A stretch of 64,000 bases of DNA from Nothopassalora personata. Lineage: Eukaryota; Ascomycota; Dothideomycetes; Mycosphaerellales; Mycosphaerellaceae. The notes beneath the pieces were generated by a model. It saw nothing but the letters and a program-made list of their open reading frames with translations, ran no database searches and was not told the origin of the DNA. The position numbers were made by a program, and so were the translations under genes. The stretch spans positions 3,968,001 to 4,032,000 of the forward strand of contig CM066289.1 of the NCBI GenBank assembly GCA_033816765.1, in the 5' to 3' direction. Positions 49,961 through 59,016 of this stretch are shown here, in pieces (within the stretch, counting starts at the first letter, position 1; every line of letters starts with the position of its first letter).

Positions 49961-50737
49961 GTCGTCCTATAGAGAGCGCCTTCACGCGGCGGACGACGTA
50001 AGTATCTTCGTTACGACGAAGAGAAACTAAGACTCTCTCTCTCGAAAAATACAAGCCTACTCGACTCGAAACAAGAAAAGACAGGTCGGACGAACCGAAC
50101 GAACGAGATACGCTCAAAATCTACAAACAAGAACTCCGGAACTGCGAGAAGGGAAAGCGACGTACATAGCGTACACGTCGCTCGAACAACGAAGGCGCTG
50201 TCTACCTGTCGTCCCGGCAAACCACGTAAACTGCCGGCTGGAACCAAGAGAGGCGTTTAGGGGCGCAAACCACGTATACTGCACGGCTGGAACCAAGAGA
50301 GGCCGAGGGGGGGACGACAGCGAGGCCACTGCGACCGAGGAGCTACACTCGAGACCGGAGAACGCGACTGGATTGAAACAGAGGCAACGGGTGTTTCTTG
50401 GGATTTTGCTCGGTGCGTACGGGTACGGCCGGCTTGGCTTTTTAAAACAAGAACGAGACACGGGCGCAAAACTTGTCTCGCCCGGGGCAAGGCGACAAAC
50501 CGCAATTCTCGACAAGACACGACTACCGGGTACGCGCGTACTACGCCGCAATATATTCGATTTACGGTTCGAATAGCGAGCGTTGCTCGCATCTTTTAAG
50601 GAGTTTTTACGTCCGGGGTACGACGGGGCTTTTCTCCTTCTCTCTAATTTTGGTCTCGTTCTCGAGACCCGTGTTGCATAGTCTTTGACTCAAATAGCAC
50701 GTTAATGGAATAATCAATCAATAATCAATCAATCAAT
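49961..50737 (+). mobile_element. SINE-like retroposon, copy a
   Basis: 777-bp element without RIP damage, starting GTCGTCCTAT and ending in an (AATC)n tail. The first 38 bases can fold (GTCGTCC with GGACGAC), and an internal segment (about 50214-50254 and 50266-50304) is a direct ~39-bp duplication. No convincing protein; the small ORFs of both strands lack any recognised motif. Its left flank is element B and its right flank chromovirus D', so it has no target duplication and marks a rearrangement joint. It may be a non-autonomous LINE derivative rather than a true SINE; no clear pol III box was found. Confidence 0.7.
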
Positions 50738-53335
50738 AAATGGGCGGTAAGCTCGATAGGCTACGTTCCTATAGTCTTTTAATTTTATAGTAGAGCATCG
50801 GCCGGGTAAGACTAACCTAGCCGACGCGCCTTTGAGACGTAGTAACTACGTAGCTATAACGTAATAAACTTCGAACTTGCTACCTACCTTATAAAGTAAG
50901 CTATCTTTCTAGAAGGAGTCTCTAGAAGGGATAAGCGAGCCGACGGTGAAGCGCGTGCTTACTACCTACGAGGCAATGTAGGGCGACATAGGCGCGGTAA
51001 TAGTAGTACGGAGAGGTAACCTTCCCTATTAAGACAAGCCGTCGTTACTAGTAGTAGTGTACGCTACAGTAATATAGAGTTAAGCTTATAGCTCGACGGG
51101 TAAGTTAATCCCACTCTTAATAAAGATCGCGTAGTAGTAAGACGACTAGTATATCGTATACTTAGCGTAGGCGCTAAGCGCGAGGGACGCTAAGGGATAG
51201 TATATAAAGGATAACCTTATGTACTACGGAGACGCGATCGTAGTACCTAGGGATCACGCAATTAGGTCGCATCTAATTCGTATGTACTACGACGACGTCC
51301 TCGCGGGTTACTTTAGAAGGACTAAGACTAAAGAGCTATTACGGCGTAATTATTAGTAGGACTCACTTAGTACGGACGTGAAGCAATACGTCCAAGCCTA
51401 TAGAACCTACTAGGGTTCGAAGGCTAAACGCTATCGACCCTATAGTAGGCTATAACCGCTTCCTAGACTAGAGCGGCCGTAGTAGGAAATTACTATAGAT
51501 TTTATTACGGACCTACCTCTAAGTACGCGAGCCGGTTGCGTGTATAATGCGATCCTAGTAATAGTCGATCGCTACTTAAAAATGAGCTTATACATCCCGA
51601 CGACGAAGACTTATATAGCCGTAGAGCTTACGAGGCTCCTACGAGACGAAGTCGTACGACACTATAGTGTCCCGTTAGGCATAGTAAGCGATCGAGGTCC
51701 GGTCTTTACTAGTTAGTTTTAGAGTGACTTCTACTTCGAGGCGCGTGTATTGATTGATTATTCCATTAACGTGCTATTTGAGTCAAAGACTATGCAACAC
51801 GGGTCTCGAGAACGAGACCAAAATTTGAGAGAAGGAGAAAAGCCCCGTCGTACCCCGGACGTAAAAACTCCTTAAAAGATGCGAGCAACGCTCGCTATTC
51901 GAACCGTAAATCGAATATATTGCGGCGTAGTACGCGCGTACCCGGTAGTCGTGTCTTGTCGAGAATTGCGGTTTGTCGCCTTGCCCCGGGCGAGACAAGT
52001 TTTGCGCCCGTGTCTCGTTCTTGTTTTAAAAAGCCAAGCCGGCCGTACCCGTACGCACCGAGCAAAATCCCAAGAAACACCCGTTGCCTCTGTTTCAATC
52101 CAGTCGCGTTCTCCGGTCTCGAGTGTAGCTCCTCGGTCGCAGTGGCCTCGCTGTCGTCCCCCCCTCGGCCTCTCTTGGTTCCAGCCGTGCAGTATACGTG
52201 GTTTGCGCCCCTAAACGCCTCTCTTGGTTCCAGCCGGCAGTTTACGTGGTTTGCCGGGACGACAGGTAGACAGCGCCTTCGTTGTTCGAGCGACGTGTAC
52301 GCTATGTACGTCGCTTTCCCTTCTCGCAGTTCCGGAGTTCTTGTTTGTAGATTTTGAGCGTATCTCGTTCGTTCGGTTCGTCCGACCTGTCTTTTCTTGT
52401 TTCGAGTCGAGTAGGCTTGTATTTTTCGAGAGAGAGAGTCTTAGTTTCTCTTCGTCGTAACGAAGATACTTACGTCGTCCGCCGCGTGAAGGCGCTCTCT
52501 ATAGGACGACTCGAGGCGCGTGTAAAGCGTAAGCTATCTACGGCCTTTTACCCTTAGACTAACGGCTAAACTAAGAGGGTAAACTAAACCCTCGAACAAT
52601 ATCTTCGTTATTACTATAGTAACAATTAAACTAAGTAGGCTAAGAAGCTTACAGTTGCTAAATTCGTAGCTAATAATAGTATCTACCTAACACTACGGAT
52701 AAGTCCGTTCGAGATAGCGTACGGTTAGCGACCTAAGATTACCCCTACACTAACGGGATCTCGAGACGAGACCTAGGGGGGGGAAGTACTAGTAGCGGTA
52801 ACAGCTACGAGTCGCATGCGAAAACTACGCGCTATACTCGAGGAGCGATAGAAGGCTATAGTAGAAAGCTAGGCTCGCTACTATAATAAGACCTACTAAG
52901 CTAAGACCTACCGCGTAGGTAACTTAGTCCTATTATTAACGAAGAACCTTAAGTTAGTAGTACTAAAGAAGAAGATAGGTCCGAAGTTTATCGGCCTATA
53001 CCGCATTACGGACGCTATCGGTTCGTAGGCGTACCGCCTAGCGCTACTAGCCGACTTAAGGCTCTATAACGTCTTCTATCTCTCTCTCCTCGAGCCGTAT
53101 ATCGGTAGCGATAAGGATGGACCCGTACCCCCTCTAGCTAATAAGGACGGAGAGTATAAGGTAGAGGTAGTACTAGATAGGCGTAAGCGTAAGGGCAAGC
53201 TACAGTATCTAGTCTAGTAGAAGGACTAGCTAGAGGAGTATAATAGCTAGGAACCGGCGGAGGGCCTCGCGAATACGGATCGTATAGTAGCCGACTATAA
53301 GGCGTTAAGGAGAAGCAAATAAGACTAGTATAGGA
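50738..53335 (+). pseudogene. pol: Decayed integrase-chromodomain (D')
   Basis: RIPped tail of RNase H, HHCC region (about 51330-51420), integrase core (ITIDFITDLPLS near 51490; SDRGPVFTS near 51687), interrupted by copy b, then the remaining core from 52525, the GPY region (about 52970-53040) and the chromodomain (EYKVEVVLDRRKRKGK, about 53154-53201) with its end near 53322. Divergent from D before about 51480 and nearly identical afterward. Confidence 0.75.
51750..52510 (-). mobile_element. SINE-like retroposon, copy b
   Basis: 761-bp copy of 49961-50737 in opposite orientation, differing at about one visible base plus tail length (for example TCTAATTTTGG against TCAAATTTTGG). It is flanked by a 14-base target duplication TCGAGGCGCGTGTA (51736-51749 and 52511-52524), typical of target-primed reverse transcription by LINE machinery. 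The tail (TTGATTGATT in this orientation) is at its left end. Not RIPped. Confidence 0.8.
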
Positions 53336-53389
53336 GTACTAGAGTATAAACAAAACTTTTCTTAACTATAAACAAAATAAAAGCTAAAG

Positions 53390-54392
53390 AGTAGCGCGCC
53401 TACTAGGGGCTACGTAGAGTAGTAGTAGGCGAGGAGCCCGCGAGTAGCGTGTAAGGCAAGCGCCTCAGTTATCGTTACGTAGCAACTTAGGTAGGAATGC
53501 CTAGTCGGCGGCGGTAGTGTCGATATTCTACGCCTATAGGAACTAGGACTACGGTTAGTAGGGTACACGTATACGAGGAATATACGACTTACGGCGCGGC
53601 CGAGTTCGAATAGCCTATTAAGGGCGCGGTTCTACTCCTACTAGAGCGTAAGGGCTGCGGCGGAGGGGGCGGCGGCAGTAGTAGCGGCGGCGGAGGTACG
53701 TATACGGGTTTCCCCGGTACGCTTATGCTTATAGGCGTTAAACTGCCTAATAGCCTATAGAAAGGGTTAGCCGAAGCATAGGAGACGTACTAGAGCCTTT
53801 CCCCGCGAGTAGTAGTTAACTCGTAGGAGCGAAGTAGCGACTTACCTCCGTAATGTCGTTACCTAGCTAGGCACATAGGCGGATCTACTCTACTAGCTCC
53901 TACTGCTAGAGGTCTATAGGCGCCTAGCCTATTATAGCCGTAAGGAAGTCGCGCTAGGAGCGCGCGGCGCGTAGGCGGTTCACTAGCGAGGCGATGGCGT
54001 AGCTAGTGTTAGGCGCGCACTTATATCTATTACGCCTATAGCGGCCGTACTTCCTTAGGAGCTCGCCGGTAGTAATACTATTATAGTTATCGGCTTCGTC
54101 TAGTAAGTAGTTAGCATACAAATTGTAGGCGGCGCGCGTAGAGACTTACCCTTAACGAAGTAGGGGAGGCACCGTATATACATATTAATCCTCTACGAGA
54201 GCTTAGTAGCGGGCGAGGGCGTTAGTAGCTACGAGGGGGATGCTAGTCGCTTGCGACTACTAGGTGTTCTAGGTGCGTCGCGCACTAGAGCCGCCTAGCG
54301 GCGCTCGTCTTCTAAGGCGCTAGTAGTACTATCGCTACTAATGCTATAGAAGGAGGCGGAGCGGCTAGAGGATAGGGGCGAGTTAGACACAA
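53390..54392 (-). pseudogene. Antisense accessory ORF of chromovirus D'
   Basis: Third copy of the antisense frame, close to that of D and with the same order of blocks. The start codon position (about 54390) now reads GTG. RIP-type stops throughout. Confidence 0.55.
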
Positions 54393-54680
54393 TAATAATA
54401 ATAATGCTAGCGAGGCGCTTACGGTAAGGGTACGATACGGGTGCGTAGTAGTAGTGTAACGGAGGTAGTACGCTAGGGAACGTACTAGGTTAGGCTAGAG
54501 TTTTTTACCCCTAACTAGCTACGTCGGCATAGTAACTAAGCCTTACTTACCTATACCTACATAACGATACGTACGTAACCCGTATATAGGCCGTATAGTA
54601 ACTATAGTTCTAGAAGTACGTAGGAACCTCTACGTAGCAACTAGCGAGCTAAGGACAGCTCGTATAGGAGGAGAGGCAAT

Positions 54681-54876
54681 TGTAAGGGGCAGCCTAGTAG
54701 CTAACCCTTACATGTAGCCTTATATGTAACATACGGTCGCGACCGGCTACTAAGCCGCACGTAACACGCATGCGTACACCTTGCGACGCGCGATACGTCT
54801 TGAAAAAAAGGCAAGAATTAGTTCATCTACGACTAGTAGGTCGTGGGCGTGCTATATATTACGACATCCCTTAATA
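54681..54876 (+). repeat. 3' LTR of chromovirus D'
   Basis: 196-bp LTR, matches 39906-40101; terminal CA changed to TA. The bases after it belong to another Gypsy element, so D' was inserted there or joined by rearrangement. Confidence 0.85.
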
Positions 54877-54879
54877 ATA

Positions 54880-56205
54880 CGAACCTTCTAGAAATAGTCC
54901 TCTTTTGTTCCGTCAGAGTAAATAACGACGTCGTTAGCGTAGGCTAAGGTAAAGTCGTCTAGGTAGTCCCGTAATAAACTGTTAATATACCGCTAGAATG
55001 TTATAGGGGCCCCGGATAAACCGAACGGGTATACTAGCTACTCCTATAGACCGAATCTAGTTTGAAAAGCCGTCTTATACTCTTCGCCTCGAGCTATCCG
55101 GAGGTAATAGAATACGGCAATAACGTTAACCTTCGTAATCTATCTAGCGCCCGTTAGGTTCCGAATAGTTTCCGGGATTAATAGTAGCGGATAACGGTCC
55201 TACTTAGTAATTGAGTTTAATGCTCTATAATCGTAGTAGAACTAAAGTCCTCCCCCGGGCTTCTTTACGAACAAGACGGGAGCCCCCGCTTCTAAGGTAG
55301 AAGGGCGAATGTAACCCTTATACTATAGTTCCGTTAGTAACTTCCGGAGGATAAGTACCTCGTCTTTAGACATACTATAGAGCGGTCCCTAGGGTAATAG
55401 TTCCGGGCTTCCGTCGGCTTTCGTCCGTATCTCGATCTTATAGTTAAGGTCGCCGCGGTATAGAGCTAGTTTATTAGCTTCCCTAGTAGAAAATAGCGGC
55501 AATATATCCTAAAGTTCTAAAGGTAAGCCCTTCTTAAGTTCCTCTCGCGTAGGCGGCTCCTTCTTACTAAGGGCTTTCTTAATATCTTCTACGGTTACCG
55601 CGGCAATCGTAGCGAAACGCTTACCCGACTCGTGTTCTTCGTAGTTACGCCCTTCGGATACCTATTTCTTTACTAAGCTATAGTAGTACCGGCGCTTTTT
55701 AGGCGTAGTCCGGATCTAATTATACGCCTTCTACGGGTTCCCTAGGATTATAGGAAAGTCTAGATTAGGCACGACGTAAGCATAAACTACCTAGTAGATC
55801 CCGGCAATTTCTATACGGAAGGCGACTACTCCTTCGATTAAGTTCCGTATCGCCTTCGTAAACCCTATAGCCTTACGGCTCTCGTTACTAACATACGTAA
55901 GACCGAGGCCTTTCGCTGGGTCTCCGTTAATTATAGCGTAGTATATACATCCTTTATTAATAAGGGTAAACGTTCCGTAACTTTCGTTTAGAAGTACGTC
56001 GGTATATACAAGATTCCTATTTATAGAACTCTTAACTACGTTCTAACCCTTTACTAGTACTTCTTTATCTCCTAGTTCTAGCTTTCGACTAGGAGCTAGT
56101 CTTTTCCTATCTCTTTGGGATCCGACTTAAACCCGTCGTCCTCTAGGATTAGCGCGACCGAGGCCGCGTTAATCCTAGTAGGATTAACTACTACGGCGTA
56201 CGGGC
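54880..56205 (-). pseudogene. pol: Decayed Gypsy pol fragment (element F)
   Basis: RIPped RT of a further Gypsy family on the minus strand. The block YPFGLSGAPITF, then RYINSLLRDYLDDFTLAYANDVVIYSD-like sequence (about 54915-55050), contains the fingers/palm motifs. RNase H and integrase, which would lie to the left, are missing: the gene is cut where D' ends. The protease could not be located with certainty (about 55900-56150). Confidence 0.65.
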
Positions 56206-57340
56206 AATCCTTTACTCGATGTCCGCTCGCTCTATAGCGGAAGTAGAGCTATTCTTAGCGCCTACGATCTCTCTTAGCGGTGTCTACCTATTTTACTCTC
56301 TACCTCCCTTTATCCTCCTTCCGATCTCTACGACTTCTAGAGCGGCCTCCGCTTATCTAGGTTAGTACTATAACGGTGTTACTATCGGTATTAACCTAGC
56401 TACTAGCCGCTCTCGTAAAAGAACGGGTAGTAACTATAGCGGTTACACTAGAGTCCTTATTATTGTCCTTCTAGCTCTTATAGGCTATTTTAAACTAGTC
56501 CGGGTCCTCGAGGTTAGTTATAATCCGTTCGACCTTACCCGTAAACTCGTAGTAGTCCTCCTTTTTCGGTATAGCCGCCGTGTATATCCTAACGGGGTTC
56601 GAGAAGGTATTACGTAAGTAACTAATCCTCGCGTCGTCGCTCTAGTTCTCTCCGCCGGCGCTTAGTAGGAGTCCGTCGAATTTTATCTAGTAATTGTACT
56701 AAGGTTAACCGTTTGTATGTTTAATCTTAGTAAGCTACTCTAGAGCCTTAGCGCGCTCGTTACTATTACCGAAGACTTTCTTAAGTTACGTAAAGAAAGT
56801 AACGGGGTCCTTCCTAAGTTCCCCGTCTCCCTTATCCTAGAAGTGCCGCATCCTAGTACGCTCTCTCGCTAGTAAGGTGTCGTTAATCGCATCCTAGTAA
56901 TACTCCTTAGAGAGCGTCGGTTTTAGGGCGGATCGCACCCTAAAAGAGCTCTTTAACCTTAAGAAGTAATCGCGGAATGTCTCTACCTTACCGTCCTAGG
57001 AAGGTAGGTTCTAACCTCTAGGACCTAACGGTTCTTCTCCGGTACGCGACGAGGGCGCGGCGGCGTTTAGCGTCTATAGTAACTATCTTATTAGGTTACT
57101 AGTAGTTGTCTTATTATAAACTAGTAGCGAGACTATAGGTGTTAACTAACGTTAAGCGTCTTCCGATTCTTTTAAAGCGGCGCGCGTTGCAATTAACTCG
57201 GCTTACATCTCTTCTTATCGCTAGTATAGTTACTAAAGCATAAGTTAGAAGTTTTTATTCGGGGTACTAGTCCTAGGGTTCTCGCTACCTAGCGACGTTA
57301 TTACGTATCCCGTCTCTTTAATAGTAGGTGCCTAGCTAAT
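56206..57340 (-). pseudogene. gag: Decayed Gypsy gag (element F)
   Basis: Upstream of the F pol. The zinc knuckle is readable at about 56206-56250 (YFRYRASGHRVKDC, where both Tyr derive from Cys by TGC-to-TAC type change), preceded by a capsid-like region. Strong RIP damage. It supports that F is a separate gag-pol element in minus orientation. Confidence 0.6.
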
Positions 57341-57540
57341 TCGAATAGATCGAACTTAATGTTACGGGTAAACGACGTATATACTAAAGTTCTATAAAGT
57401 TTGTAATAAGTTCGATATAGAAGAAAGGGGAAGTTATACGCTGTCCGAATAAAAGGTGTCGGAAAGCAATCCGAACGCATAGGCGTAGCCTATGCTAAGA
57501 AACAGGGGCCCGCCCCTTATATAAGGTAATATATAAGCTA
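57341..57540. other. No gene; possible leader/LTR edge of element F
   Basis: RIPped, AT-rich sequence, including an imperfect inverted motif around ATAGGCGTAGCCTAT. No LTR partner in the window, so no boundary can be set. Confidence 0.3.
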
Positions 57541-57549
57541 GTTATTATA

Positions 57550-58166
57550 ATTGATCTATATAATATTCTAAAGGCAGTTAGGCACATTAAGTTAGATGCT
57601 ACAAGACCTAATATATTAAAGTACTATAAAGACTTTTAAGCTTAGGTATATAACTATAAGACTACTATAGAGCAATTTATTAGATTCTCCCTAGTTAATA
57701 ATAAGTTACTACTTAAATCCTTATTTATCCTCCTAGATAGTATCTATAGACTATACTTTATTAAAGGCCTAAACTATGTTAAATAGCTTAGGATATAGAG
57801 ACATAACAATCCCCTAGAATTAACTACCCTAGAGAGAATATTTATAACTCTTAGGAAGGGGTAAGTACCTACTACCTATAAGCCTAGTAATAGCTTTGTT
57901 AAAGTATTCTTAAGCAAGAATAATAATAAGTAGTATATATAGTGCTTATATAAGTATACTAACGCGAACTACTATAAGTAGTATCTAGAGAAGAATCCTA
58001 GGAACAAGTCTAAGAAGAGTAGAGAGACCCTAAAGGATAGGGTAAAGAAGGTAAAGGGTAGCAAGTCCTCTAGGAAGAGGATTACTATAGTAATCAATAA
58101 CTAGTTAGACACATTATCTAATTAGGAGTATAGCTCTAATAGTAATAGCGACTAGAGATAACTATT
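57550..58166 (+). pseudogene. Decayed gag-like ORF, possibly Copia
   Basis: One plus-strand frame reads for about 190 codons with only RIP-type stops: an N-terminal helical part (EQFIRFSLVNNKLLLKSLF near 57665), TLERIFITLRKG near 57825, then a Cys/Tyr-rich block (CLYKYTNANYYK near 57943) that looks like a decayed zinc knuckle, and a lysine-rich tail. This order resembles the gag of Copia-type elements. It is cut at 58166 by insertion of a family A LTR. Very AT-rich, so the assignment is tentative. Confidence 0.4.
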
Positions 58167-58543
58167 AATGTCTACCAACCACCCTATGTAGGCCTGTCCG
58201 AGTTGTGGTGGTATGGAGCGGTGCTTGCGTAAGCAGGGGTATTTGCCGGTCCTGGGACCGGGAAATCAGGTCACGTGACGAGCAGCGCAGTAGCCAGATA
58301 AAACAAGAGGATTGGCGGACCCTAAACCCCTATACCCTCTACTCGAGAGGTATGAATTGAATTGTTGCCTTGATGCTACGCTTACAATGCTCAACTGCGC
58401 AATATATATCTCAATAGCCATACCAGGTCCTGCTGGCTTGCCCTTGGGTCCAATCAAACCTAAATGAAAAAGGGGCAAGTTGGACCCAAGGACCCCTTCC
58501 CAAACCCAAACCCAAGGTCAACACAACCCATTAGTCGTCAATA
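58167..58543 (-). repeat. Family A LTR, right-hand copy
   Basis: 377 bp. It has a cluster of changes at 58444-58475 that replaces the 11-bp hairpin of the array LTRs with a different 12-bp inverted repeat (CCTTGGGTCCAA at 58442-58453 and TTGGACCCAAGG at 58480-58491). The TATA-like region, palindrome (58241-58266) and CACGTG (58272-58277) are kept. Confidence 0.88.
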
Positions 58544-59016
58544 TATCCTCCCCCATTACGAACCTGTCCTCAGGTTCCAAAGCAGTAAGCCCGGGCCTAC
58601 CATTCAGCTTGACATACAAGATGTCAGGCAATCCGTGATGGTGACGTCAATAATCCGCGACTCGCGCCCGTCGCACTGCGTTGACGTATGCCACGAGACT
58701 GGCGAGGGGTTGGGCAGCTATGTCAGCATCAATCGAACAGGCCAGATGGTCGAACAATGTAAGCGCCATTCATGAGACAAGTGAGTGTCAGTACCAGTAA
58801 CCTGATAAATCCAAAGACGAGTCCATCGCGTGGCCAGAAAGTGAGTCAAGGGAAGATAAGTGACCATAAGAAACAAGTAAGATCTAAGGACCAGAAGCAC
58901 CCGTACCCGAAGCATCAACCAGAACCAGAACCAGAATCAGAACCAGAAACCCATAGGCTACAGCTGTAGCCGGAAATCAACCAGAAACCAGGAGCCCATA
59001 AACCCGCACCAACCAC

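Larger units (their letters stand above)
50738..54876 (+). mobile_element. Chromovirus D' (RIPped, 5'-truncated)
   Basis: 3.4 kb of chromovirus sequence (without the insert) corresponding to D from 43218 to its 3' end: end of RNase H, integrase, chromodomain, antisense region, 3' LTR (54681-54876). The 5' two-thirds are missing. SINE-like copy b is inserted at 51750-52510. Confidence 0.85.

Noticed and set aside
50114..50592. ORFs of 111 and 145 codons in the SINE-like copies (repeated at 51879-52357)
   Set aside because: Arg/Ser-rich translations without domain features, on the strand opposite to the retroposon tail orientation; likely chance frames in GC-rich sequence.
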